Origin: Zea mays
Lineage: Eukaryota; Streptophyta; Magnoliopsida; Poales; Poaceae
Direction of reading: 5' to 3'
Length of the DNA stretch: 64,000 nucleotides
NCBI RefSeq assembly: GCF_902167145.1
Contig: NC_050102.1
Coordinates: 8,618,850-8,682,849, forward strand
Positions within the stretch are counted from its first letter, which is position 1. Each line of letters opens with the position of its first letter. Positions 1 to 10,011 of the stretch are shown one piece after another. Under the pieces are notes generated by a model, which had not been told where the DNA came from, did no database searches, and saw nothing but the letters and a program-made list of their open reading frames with translations. The position numbers were made by a program, and so were the translations under genes.

Positions 1-570
1 AAGTGGGCGGCACGGCCCAGCCCGGCTCGGGCACGGCCAGGCACGACATGGTTAGGGCACGGCCCGTTTGGCCCGTTTAATAGTCGTGTCGTGCCGGCAC
101 GGCACTAGTGCCTAAGGCCAGGCCCAAGCACGGCACTAAGCCTGCTTAGTCGTGTCGTGCCGGCCCGTTTAGCCCGTTTAGCCCATATAGCCCGTTTAGC
201 ACTACACCACAGAATTTTAGTCAAATATTCACAAACACAGTTAAAACATACTAAAATAGCTAATATTGAACTGTTTAGTGCAATGGCTAACTCATTAAAA
301 ACCTATTTAGATAAAAACTCACCCTTATGAGAAAACCCTATATAAGAAAAAAGAGTACAGCACACAGCTAACTAGTCGTGTTTGGATCTAATCATGCATA
401 ATCGTGCCTAAACGTGCCTAGGGGCTAATCGTGCCGTGCCCGTGCCGGCCCAGCGTGCCTGATGCTCGGCCCAGGCACGGCACTACCTATCGGGTCGTGT
501 CGTGCCCAGGCACTACGGGCCGTGCCGTGCTCCGGGCCGGCCCGATTAGCCCGGCACGGCTGGCCATCTA
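1..570. mobile_element. Right end of a GC-rich inverted-repeat transposon inserted in Sirevirus gag
   Basis: Both flanks (about 1-190 and 410-565) are dense arrays of words such as GGCCGTGCC, GGCACGGCC and GCCCGTTTAGCCC, around an AT-rich core (about 200-400). The gag reading frame of the surrounding minus-strand copia element breaks off at about 571, where the GC-rich sequence begins. That places the right terminus near 570. Read inward on the minus strand the end begins TAGATGGCCAGCCGTGCC, which resembles plant hAT termini. The left end and its target duplication lie outside the window, so the superfamily is an inference. A relative with the same word content lies at 7166-7904. Confidence 0.55.
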
Positions 571-2934
571 TACCCAACTCTTGTTGGGTCCTACAAGGTT
601 AGTACAAATTGCCTTAGGGACCCAAATGCAAGTTTTATCTCCCTTGCATTTTGCCCCTAATTTTCTAGCAACTACTTTCATATCCTTTCTACAAATAGCA
701 AAGGAGGCATTTAAAGCATGATAAATTGTAGAAGGTTCATTAACTTTCCTAGGGACATTAGCAACATTTCTCCTAGGCATATGATGAACAACATTTCTCC
801 TAGCTAAATTTCTATCATGCACATAGGAAGAGCTTGAAGCAATCATTGCATTTGAACCATAAGTATTGCAATTCCTATCATGATGAACATTTCTAGCAAA
901 TTTCCTATCATGGTATAAGAAAGCATGGTTCTTTTGCACACTATTTACCATAGAGGCCTTTCCTTTCTCCTTGGCGGAGATGGAAGCCTTATGGCTTGTT
1001 AAGTTCTTGACTTCCCTCTTGAAGCCAAGACCATCCTTAATTGAGGGGTGTCTACCAATCGTGTAGGCATCCCTTGCAAATTTCAACTTTTCAAACTCAT
1101 TCTTGCTAGTCTTAAGTTGGGCATTAAGACTAGCCACTTCATCATTTAATTTTGAAATGCAAACTAGGTGTTCACTACAAGCATCAACATTAAAGTCTTT
1201 GCACCTATTGCAAATTTCTACACAAGAGTTAGATTTATTTGCTACTTCTAGTTTAGCATTTAAATCATCATTAACACTCTTTAAAGAAGAAATGGTTTCA
1301 TGACAAGTAGATAGTTCACAAGAAAGCATTTCATTCCTTTTAACTTCTAGAGCAAGAGAATTTTGAGCACTAACAAATTTATCATGCTCTTCATATAAAA
1401 GGTCCTCTTGTTTTTCTAGTAGTCTATTCTTGTCATTCAAAGCATCAATCAGTTCATTAATCTTATCGATCTTAGTTCTATCTAAGCCTTTGAATAAGCA
1501 TGAGTAATCTATTTCATCATCATCACTAGACTCATCCTCGCTTGAAGAAGCATAAGTAGTATTGTTTCGAGTACATACCTTCTTCTCCTTTGCCATGAGG
1601 CATGTGTGATGCTCGTTGGGGAAGAGTGATGACTTGTTGAAGGCGGTGGCGGCGAGTCCTTCATTGTCGGAGTCGGACGAAGAGCAATCTGAATCCCACT
1701 CCTTTCCAAGATGTGCCTCGCCCTTCGCCTTCTTGTAGTTCTTTTTCTTCTCCCATTTTCCATTCTTCTTTTCCTGGTCACTATCATTATCAGGACAGTT
1801 AGTGATAAAATGACCAATCTTACTGCATTTGAAGCAGGAGTGCTTCCCCTTCGTTTTGTTTTTGTTGGGGTGCTCCTTGCGACCTTTTAGCGCCGTCTTG
1901 AACCGCTTGATGATAAGGGCCATCTCTTCACCATTAAGCCCGGCCGCCTCAACTTGAGCCACCTTGCTCGGTAGCGCTTCCTTGCTTCTTGTCGCTTTGA
2001 GGGCAACGGTTTGAGGCTCGTGGATTGGGCCATTCAATGCATCATCCACGTATCTCGCCTCCTTGATCATCATTCGCCCGCTTACAAATTTTCCAAGAAT
2101 TTCTTCGGGCGACATCTTGGTGTACCTAGGATTTTCACGAATATTGTTTACCAAATGTGGATCAAGTACGGTAAAGGACCTTAGCATTAGGTGAACAACG
2201 TCGTGGTCCATCCATCGCGTGCTTCCATAGCTCCTTATTTTGTTGACAAGGGTCTTGAGCCTGTTGTACGTTTGGGTTGGCTCCTCCCCCCTTATCATCG
2301 TGAATCTCCCGAGTTCGCCTTCCACCAACTCCATCTTGGTGAGCATGGTGACGTCGTTCCCCTCATGTGAGATCTTGAGGGTGTCCCAAATCTTCTTGGC
2401 GTTATCCAAGCCGCTCACTTTATGGTATTCATCCCTGCACAAAGATGCTAGAAGAACAGTAGTAGCTTGTGCATTTTTGTGAATTTGCTCATTTATGAAC
2501 ATGGGACTATCACTACTATCAAAATGCATTCCATTCTCAACTATTTCCCATATGCTTGGATGGAGAGAGAACAAATGACTACGCATTTTATGACTCCAAA
2601 ATCCGTAGTCCTCTCCATCAAAGTGAGGAGGTTTACCAAGTGGAATGGAGAGTAAATGAGCATTTGTGCTTTGCGGAATACGAGAATAATCAAAAGAAAA
2701 GTTTGAATTGACCGTTTTCTTTTTCTCGTAGTCATCATCGTCCTTTTGGGAAGAAGTGGATTCGTCGCTGTCGTCGTAGTAGATGATCTCCTTGATGCGC
2801 CTTGTCTTCTTCTTCTTCCCGTCTCTTCTTTTGTGGCTCGAGCCCGAGTCTGTAGGCTTGTCATCTTTTGGCTCATTGAAGATAGACTCCTTCTCGTTGT
2901 TGTTGACCACCATCCCCTTTCCCTTAGGATCCAT
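571..2934 (-). pseudogene. Sirevirus gag polyprotein, C terminus cut off by insertion
   Basis: This open frame of about 788 codons starts at 2934, 33 nt inside the PBS. The first 60 residues are rich in Lys, Asp and Ser. A copia gag domain follows (roughly residues 85-300, beginning near the LGKPPHFDGEDYGFW motif). A CX2CX4HX4C zinc knuckle, CFKCSKIGHFITNC, lies near residue 366, then acidic and coiled-coil segments. The product would form virus-like particles and bind element RNA. The conserved C-terminal WVPK region is interrupted at about 571 by the GC-rich element, so the normal C terminus is lost. Otherwise the frame is open, so the insertion is the only visible lesion. Confidence 0.85.
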
Positions 2935-2967
2935 CTCTTCGGGCGATTAGTCCCTTCTTGAAGAGAA

Positions 2968-2982
2968 CGGCTCCGATACCAA
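2968..2982 (-). other. Primer binding site of the minus-strand Sirevirus
   Basis: The minus strand reads TTGGTATCGGAGCCG directly after the LTR end. This is the initiator-Met tRNA type PBS used by plant copia elements. It fixes the inner boundary of the 5' LTR at 2984. Confidence 0.85.
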
Positions 2983-2983
2983 T

Positions 2984-4241
2984 TGAGAGCACCTAGAGGG
3001 GGGTGAATAGGTGATCCTGTGACACTTAAAACTTAACACCACAAACTTGATTAAGAGTTAGTATAATGAAATCAAGTGAGTAGAGAGGAGAGCTCTTGTG
3101 AAGCACAATAGACACAATAAGGACAAGCACAAGAGACACGAGGATTTTATCCCATGGTTCGGCCAAGTACAAAACTTGCCTATTCCACGTTGTGGCGTCC
3201 CAATGGACGAGAGTTGCACTCAACTCCTCTCAAGTGATCCAATGATCAACTTGAATACCACGGTGTTCTTTTTACTTTGCTCTTTTCCCGTTTGCGAGGA
3301 ATCTCCACAACTTGGAGTCTCTCGCCCTTACAATAAGAATCAATATGAAGCACAAGAGTAAGGGAGGGAAGCAACACACTCAAAAACCACAGCAAATACG
3401 CACACACACGATCAAGACTTGAGCTCAAGACAATATCTCAAGGTTCTCACTAGAACAGAGCTCAAATCACTAAGAATGTCGAACTAGTGCGCAAGAGTGA
3501 AGTGTGAATGATCAACAATGCTCAAAGGTTGCTTGGTTGTTCTCCTCCATGCGCCTAGGGGCCCCTTTTATAGCCCCAAGGCAGCTAGGAGTCGTTGAGA
3601 GCATTCTGGGAAGGCAATTCTTGTCTTCTGTCGCCTGGCGCACCGGACAGTCCGGTGCACCACCGGACACTATCCGGTGCAGATTTCCTTCCTTATTTGG
3701 CGAAGCCGACCGTTGGCAGCCTTGGAGCCGTTGGCGCACCGGACACTGTCCTGTGCACACCGGACAGTACTGTGCACAACGGACAGTCCTGTGCACACCG
3801 GACAGTCCGGTGCCCCCTACTAGCCGTTGGCTGGGCCACGTGTCCCGCGCGGATCGCGCGGCCGGCCGTTGGCCCGGCCGACAGTTGGCTCACCGGACAG
3901 TCCGGTGCACACCGGACAGTCCGGTGAATTTTAGCCGTACGCCGTTAATTGCTTCCCGAGAGCAGCAAGTTCGCCTGAGCCAGCCTGGCGCACCGGACAG
4001 TGCGGTGCACCCAGACAGAGCTGACTTTGGCTGAATAAAGCCATCTTTAATTCCAACTTGATTTTTCCTGTTTCCAGCACTTAGACACAATACATTAGTC
4101 TCTAAAACAATGTACTAAGTCTGAGAAACATACCTTTACAATTGATTTGTACTTTGTCCACCGTTTAACACTTAGGCATTTGTGATGGTCACTAAATCAC
4201 CAAAATACTTAGAAATGGCCCAAGGGCACATTTCCCTTTCA
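2984..4241 (-). repeat. 5' LTR of the minus-strand Sirevirus (1258 bp)
   Basis: On the minus strand the LTR starts TGAAAGGGAAATGTGCCC at 4241 and ends CTCTCA at 2984. A TATA box, CTATAAAAGG on the minus strand, lies at about 3564-3573. Upstream of it (3637-4011) sits the palindrome cluster described separately. The outer boundary is fixed by the resumption of another element's gag frame at 4242. Confidence 0.88.
3637..4011. repeat. Cluster of CACCGGACAGTCCGGTG palindromes in Sirevirus LTR
   Basis: Nine or so perfect or near-perfect copies of the 17-bp palindrome CACCGGACAGTCCGGTG occur, some overlapping or back to back. Variants include CACCGGACACTATCCGGTG and copies with one changed base. 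They lie upstream of the TATA box in U3. Conserved palindromes of this kind are reported for Sirevirus LTRs; their function is not established here. Confidence 0.8.
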
Positions 4242-4295
4242 AAAGTGCATACCATTGAACCTTTCTGGCTTGAGCGTGTCGGTAAAAGAAGCCAT
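4242..4295 (-). pseudogene. Start of gag of an older copia element (18 codons)
   Basis: The minus strand from 4295 encodes MASFTDTLKPERFNGMHF, the typical opening of a plant copia gag. It stops at 4242, where the Sirevirus inserted. The 5' leader is broken at 4311/18777 by the gypsy insertion. Joined across that gap, the leader leads to the probable LTR at 18795-19140. The rest of this element is off-window to the left. Confidence 0.7.
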
Positions 4296-4311
4296 AGAAA
4301 AACTAGGAAAT

Positions 4312-4316
4312 TGTCT
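4312..4316. other. Target site duplication TGTCT, left copy
   Basis: TGTCT here is repeated at 18772-18776 directly after the 3' LTR. It marks the insertion of the gypsy element into the older copia leader. Confidence 0.93.
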
Positions 4317-4820
4317 TGTCGGGGACCATAATTAGGGGTACCCTCAAGGCTCCTAATTCTCAGCTGGTAACCCCCATCAGCATAAAGCTGCAAAGGCCTG
4401 ATGGGTGCGATTAAGTCAGGGATCAGTCCATTCGAGGGACTCGATCACGCCTCGCCCGAGCCTAGCCTCGGACAAGGGCAGCCGACCCCGGAGGATTTCC
4501 GTCTCGCCCGAGGCCCCCCTCCAGCGGCGAACATATTTCCGGCTCGCCCGAGGCCCTGCCTTCGCCAAGAAGCAACCCTGACCAAATCGCCGCACCGACC
4601 GACCAAATCACAGGAGCATTTAATGCAAAGGTGGCCTGACACCTTTATCCTGACGCGCGCCCCCAGCCGGCAGAGCCGAAGTGACCGCCGTCACTTCGCC
4701 GCTCCACTGACCGGCCTGACAGAAGGACAGCGTCGCCTGCGCCACTCCGACTGCGGTGCCACTTGACAGAGTGAGACTGACAGGCAGTCAGGCCCTGCCG
4801 AAGGCACCATAGGAAGCTCC

Positions 4821-5185
4821 GCTCCGCCCGACCCAGGGCTCGGACTCGGGCTAAGTCCCGGAAGACGGCGAACTCCGCTCCGCCCGACCCAGGGCTCGGA
4901 CACGGGCTAAGTCCCGGAAGACGGCGAACTCTGCTCCGCCCGACCCAGGGCTCGAACACGGGCTAAGTCCCGGAAGACGGCGAACTCCGCTCCGCCCGAC
5001 CCAGGGCTCGGACTCGGGCTCAGCCCCAGAAGACGACAAACTCCGCTCCGCCCGACCCAGGGCTCGGACTCGGGCTAAGTCCCGGAAGACGGCGAACTCT
5101 GCTCCGCCCGACCCAGGGCTCGGACTTGGGCTCAGCCCCAGAAGACGACGAACTCCGCTCCGCCCGACCCCAGGGCTCGGACTCC
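4821..5185 (+). repeat. Tandem array of ~56-bp units in 5' LTR (7 copies)
   Basis: Units carry CCGCCCGACCCAGGGCTCGG followed by a variable arm ending in AAGACGGCGAACTC or AAGACGACGAACTC. Seven copies can be counted here against six in the 3' LTR (about 17697-18005). The two arm types are interspersed. Confidence 0.88.
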
Positions 5186-5682
5186 GCCCTGGCCTCAGCC
5201 GACGGCCTCCGCCTCGCCCGACCCAGGGGCTCGGACTCGACCTCGGCCACGGAAGACAGACTCGACCTCGGCTTCGGAGGAGCTTCCACATCGCCCAACC
5301 TAGGGCGCAGACCAGCCACGTCAACAGGAGGCGCCATCATCACCCTACCCGAGCTGACTCGGGCCGCAGGAAACAAGACCGGTGTCCCATCTGGCTCGCT
5401 CCGCCAGATAGGCAATGATGGCGCCCCGCATACTCTGTGACGACGGCGGCTCTCAGCCCCCTTACGAAAGCAAGAGGACGTCAGCAAGGACTCAACCGCT
5501 CCGACAGCTATCCCTCCGCCAGGCTCCATCGCTCCTCCGACGGCCACGACATCACACCAGGTGGGTGCCAAAATCTCTCCGGCTGCCACAACGGCATGTA
5601 CTTAGGGCGCTAGCTCTCCTCCGCTAGACACGTAGCACTCTGCTACACCCCCCATTGTACACCTGGATCCTCTCCTTACGCC

Positions 5683-5690
5683 TATAAAAG
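5683..5690 (+). promoter_or_regulatory. TATA box of gypsy 5' LTR
   Basis: The sequence CCTATAAAAGGAAGG lies 264 bp before the LTR end. The same TATAAAAGG is at 18504-18512 in the 3' LTR. Confidence 0.75.
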
Positions 5691-5954
5691 GAAGGACCAG
5701 GGCCCTCTTAGAGAGGGTTGGCCGCGCGGGGACGAGGACGAGACAGGCGCTCGCTTGAAGCCGCTCGCTCCCTCTCCCGCATGGACGCTTGTAACCCCCT
5801 ACTGCAAGCGCACCCGACCTGGGCGCGGGACGAACACGAAGGCCGCGGGATTCCCCCTTCATGCTCGCCCTCGCGCTCGACCCATCTGGGCTGGGGCACG
5901 CGGCGACATTCACTCGTCGGCTCAGGGACCCCCCCGATCTCGAAACGCCGACAG

Positions 5955-5973
5955 TTGGCACGCCAGGTAGGGG
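5955..5973 (+). other. Primer binding site of gypsy element
   Basis: TTGGCACGCCAGGTAGGGG begins one base after the 5' LTR. Its position and form fit a PBS; I could not assign the tRNA. Confidence 0.65.
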
Positions 5974-6013
5974 CCTGCTGCGTGTTGACGAACAGCTTCC
6001 CGTCAAGCTCCAG

Positions 6014-9000
6014 ATGGGCAGCCTCCAGCAACCTCTCCAACCCGGGACGGTGCTCCGTTTCGGGAGTCTTGAGTTCATGTCCCTCGACGGCAGCTACGAC
6101 ATGATACTCATTCCACCGTCGGGCGACAGCGGCAATGGCGGCCGACAGTCCGCCCGCCGGCGGCGGAATCGACGACGCCTTCCCCGCGTGGTGGAAGAAC
6201 AACCTTCGAGCTCATCCCGCCCTCTTCCCCGCCGACGGAGGGGAAGGCGGGGCAACCAAGGCCAAGCAGGAGGCAACGCCTCGTCGGCTGTCGAGCGAGT
6301 CGACAGCGCCGGCACCCCAACGGGGGGCGCACCGGGTATCGACTTCGCGCTTGAGATGAAGACGAGCGCCGTCTCCCCGTGACACGCCAATCCCGAGCAA
6401 GCGGACGACGCTAGCACGCTCGCGAAAAGCTTGTTGGACGTCACCCTCGTACCTGAGACGACGGTGCATTCAGTCCCCGACGTGATTTCATCACCGCCCG
6501 TCGACCAAGAGGTACTGACCGATTCTCATCCCACGTCATTTGGATTCAGCCTCAACCCGCCTAGCGACTTCGCTTTGGCAGGCGCTCTCGTAGAGGCGAG
6601 TCCAAACCCTCTGGGGTTTCGTATGCGGTCACCTTGGGACCAGCTGACAGGCGTCTCGACCTACGGGCCCTCCGGGTCCGAGGAAGACGACGAGCCCAGC
6701 TTCTGTTGGGATTTCTCTGGACTTGGCAACCCCAGTGCCATGCAGGACTTCATGACCGCATGCAACTACTGCCTTTCCGACTGTTCCGACGGTAGCCGTA
6801 GCCTCGGCGACGAGGACTGCGGCCCAAGCCGCGAATGTTTCCACGTCGATCTAGGGGGTCCCACCGAAGGCAACCATCTCGGCATGCCGGAGGACGGTGA
6901 TCTCCCTAGGCCGGTGCCTCGCGTCGATATCCCACGGGAGCTAGCTGTGGTCCCCGTTCAGGCGGGGGGCCATGACCCACAGCTCGAGCAAATCCGCGGG
7001 GTGCAGGCCAGGCTCGACGAGGGAGCAGGAGCGCTTGAGCCGATCCGCCGGGACGTCGGGCAGGCATGGGCGGGCCAGCCTCCGGCCGGAAAAATACGTC
7101 ATCTACCCCAGGGCTTCCAGCACCGCATCACCGACGACGTCAGGGTTAGGCCACCACCCGCATCTATAGGTGTACATTTGTGTTGTGCCTAATAGGCCGG
7201 TCCAAAGCACACAATTTTTGGCACGGCCCATATCTGGCACGGCCCAACCTAATTGTGGGCCTGGGCCGGCACGGCCCACATTGTGGGTCGTGCCTGGGCC
7301 TCAAGTCAAGCCCACGGGCCGGCCTGGCACGACCCATTTAACTAAGGCCCACCGAGGCCCACTAAATATAGACTGAGTATATAACTAAGGTCCGTCAAAG
7401 CCCACATGACTAGCATAACTTGGAGAATCTAGAACTTCAATAAGCCATCAAGAACCAATACCTAGATATGGATAGTGAATAATGATGATGATCATTGTAT
7501 ATGTATTCTGTATGGATGTATAGTACTCAATTAAACACTAAACAGCGACCTGAATATTATTTGTGAGCTAGATGTAATATTTTTCTTTCTGACCAAAGGT
7601 TTATAATGTGCATCCACAAAACATCTTAGTTTTATTTTGGTCATATATATTTTATACTTTTTGTTGATGTATTATTGTTGTATGTATATGGGCCGGTCTG
7701 GCACATTAAGGTATTTTGGGCTATTTGGGCCGGTCTGGCACACATAACTAATTGTGGGCCGTGCCGTGGGCCGATGACTGGGCATACGTGCTGGCACGGC
7801 ACGGCTTATAATTAGATATGTGCTTTTGTAGGCCGTGCCTTTGTGGGTCGTGCTTTTGTGGGCCTGTGTCGTGCCGGGCCAGGCCGGCCCACATGTACAT
7901 GTATACCCGCATCTAGTGGGGTCGGCCAGAACCTGGCTGCAGCAGCAATGCTCCTCCGCTCGATGCCGGAGCCGTCAACCACCGAGGGGTGGCAAATCCA
8001 GGGAGAGCTCAAGAATCTCCTGGAAGGCGCCGCGGTCCGACGGGCTGAGAGCTCTGCCTCCCGAAGGCAGGGGTACCCCTCGGAACCTCATGCCGCGACT
8101 TCCCGATTCATGCGGGAAGCCTCGGTCTACACCGGGCGCACGCGCAACACCGCGCCTGCGGCCCCGGGTCGCCTCGGCAATGAGCACCATCACCGCGACC
8201 GTCGGGCCCACCTCGACGAGAGGGTGCGCCGAGGCTACCACCCCAGGCGTGGGGGACGCTACGACAGCGGGGAGGATCGGAGTCCCTCGCCTGAACCACC
8301 CGGTCCGCAGGCCTTCAGCCGGGCCATCCGACGGGCGCCGTTCCCGACCCGGTTCCGACCCCCGACTACTATCACAAAGTACTCGGGGGAGACGAGACCG
8401 GAACTGTGGCTCGCGGACTACCGTTTGGCCTGCCAACTGGGTGGAACAGACGATGACAACCTCATCATCTGCAACCTCCCCCTGTTCCTCTCTGACACCG
8501 CTCGCGCCTGGTTGGAGCACCTGCCTCCGGGGCAGATCTCCAACTGGGACGACCTAGTCCAAGCTTTCGCCGGCAATTTCCAGGGCACGTACGTGCGCCC
8601 TGGGAACTCCTGGGACCTCCGAAGCTGCCGACAGCAGCCGAGAGAGTCTCTCCGAGACTACATCCGGCGATTCTCGAAGCAGCGCACCGAGCTGCCCAAC
8701 ATCACCGACTCGGATGTCATCGGCGCGTTCCTCGCTGGCACCACCTGTCGCGACCTGGTGAGCAAGCTGGGTCGCAAGACCCCCACCAGGGCGAGCGAGC
8801 TGATGGACATCGCCACCAAGTTCGCCTCCGGCCAGGAGGCGGTCGAGGCTATCTTCCGAAAGGACAAGCAGCCCCAGGGCCGCCCATCGGAGGATGCCCC
8901 CGAGGCGTCAACTCAGCGCGGCGCCAAGAAGAAGGGCAAGAAGAAGTCGCAAGCGAAACGCGACGCCGCCGACGCGGACCTTGTCGCCCCCGCCGAGTAC

Positions 9001-10011
9001 AAGAACCCTCGGAAACCCCCCGGAGGTGCCAACCTTTTCGACAAGATGCTCAAGGAGTCGTGCCCCTATCACCAGGGGCCCGTCAAGCACACCCTTGAGG
9101 AGTGCGTCATGCTTCGGCACCACTTCCACAGGGCCGGGCCACCCGCGGAGGGTGGCAGGGCCCGCGACGACGACAAGAAGGAAGATCACCAGGCAGGAGA
9201 GTTCCCCGAGGTCCGCGACTGCTTCATGATCTACGGTGGGCAAGCGGCGAACGCCTCGGCTCGGCACCGCAAGCAAGAGCGCTGGAAGGTCTGCTCGGTG
9301 AAGGTGGCGGCGCCAGTCTACCTAGACTGGTCCGACAAGCCCATCACCTTCGACCAAGCCGACCACCCCGACCATGTGCCGAGCCCGAGGAAATACCCGC
9401 TCGTCGTCGACCCCGTCATCGGCGACGTCAGGCTCACCAAGGTCCTCATGGACGGAGGCAGCAGCCTCAACATCATCTACGCCGAGACCCTCGGGCTCCT
9501 GCGTGTCGAACTGTCCTCCGTCCGAGCAGGCGCTGCGCCCTTCCATGGGATCATTCCCGGGAAGCGCGTCCAGCCCCTCGGATAACTCGACCTTCCCGTC
9601 TGCTTCGGAACACCCTCCAACTTTCGAAGGGAGACCCTGACGTTCGAGGTGGTCGGGTTCCGAGGAACCTACCACGCGGTGCTGGGAAGACCGTGCTACG
9701 CGAAGTTCATGGTCGTCCCCAACTACACCTACCTGAAGCTCAAGATGCCAGGCCCCAACGGGGTCATCACCGTCGGCCCCACGTACAAACACGCGTTCGA
9801 ATGCGACGTGGAGTGCGTGGAGTACGCTGAGGCCCTCGCCGAGTCCGAGGCCCTCATCGCCGACCTAGAGAGCCTCTCGAAGGAGGTGCCAGACGTGAAG
9901 CGTCATGCCGGCAGCTTTGAGCCAGCGGAGATGGTTAAGTCCGTCCCCCTCGACCCCAGCGGCGACGCCTCCAAGCAGATCCGGATCGGCTCCGGGCTCG
10001 ATCCCAAATAG
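6014..10011 (+). pseudogene. Gypsy gag-protease region, interrupted and with three stops
   Basis: The first ATG after the PBS is at 6014. The frame is stopped by TGA at 6380-6382, reopens, is split by the transposon at 7166-7904, and continues. The retrotransposon gag domain lies about 8335-8850 (capsid motifs ending in DIATKFASGQEAVEAIF). A basic Lys-rich stretch follows. The aspartic protease, with Tat-style active site MDGGSSLNI, is at about 9448-9475. The frame is stopped again by TAA at 9583-9585 and TAG at 10009-10011. Conserved sequence on both sides of each stop shows they are point mutations in one ancestral gag-pol frame. Confidence 0.88.
7166..7904. mobile_element. Small GC-rich-ended transposon inserted in gypsy gag (739 bp)
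   Basis: The repeat ACCCGCATCT(A) flanks it at 7156-7166 and 7905-7915. Removing the insert restores the gag frame. The ends are short imperfect inverted repeats, ATAGGTGTACAT against ATACATGTACAT (10 of 12). Both subterminal regions (7190-7370, 7680-7895) are packed with GGCCGTGCC, GGCACGGCCC and GGGCCGGTCTGGCAC words, and the core is AT-rich. There is no coding capacity. The 10-11 bp direct repeat is longer than the 8 bp of hAT elements and closer to MULE duplications, so I leave the superfamily open. Confidence 0.75.

Larger units (their letters stand above)
1..4241 (-). mobile_element. Sirevirus-type copia retrotransposon, 5' part, minus strand
   Basis: The 5' LTR (2984-4241), an initiator-Met type primer binding site (2968-2982) and gag (571-2934) are visible. 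Pol and the 3' LTR lie beyond the left edge. The LTR-PBS junction, the lysine-rich gag N terminus, the zinc knuckle and the CACCGGACAGTCCGGTG palindromes in the LTR are Sirevirus hallmarks, as in the maize Ji/Opie group. It inserted into the gag start of an older copia element. The expected 5-bp target duplication on this side is AAAGT (4242-4246); the partner copy is off-window. Confidence 0.85.
4317..5953 (+). repeat. 5' LTR of gypsy element (1637 bp)
   Basis: It starts TGTCGGGGACCATAATTAGG and ends CGAAACGCCGACA. It contains a TATA box (5683-5690) and an internal tandem array (about 4821-5185). Compared with the 3' LTR it has one extra array unit. It also has a divergent patch at about 5812-5862. 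Confidence 0.93.

Noticed and set aside
3637..4011. Regular short palindromes that could suggest a CRISPR array
   Set aside because: Spacing is irregular, there are no unique spacers of constant length, and they lie in the U3 of a plant LTR.
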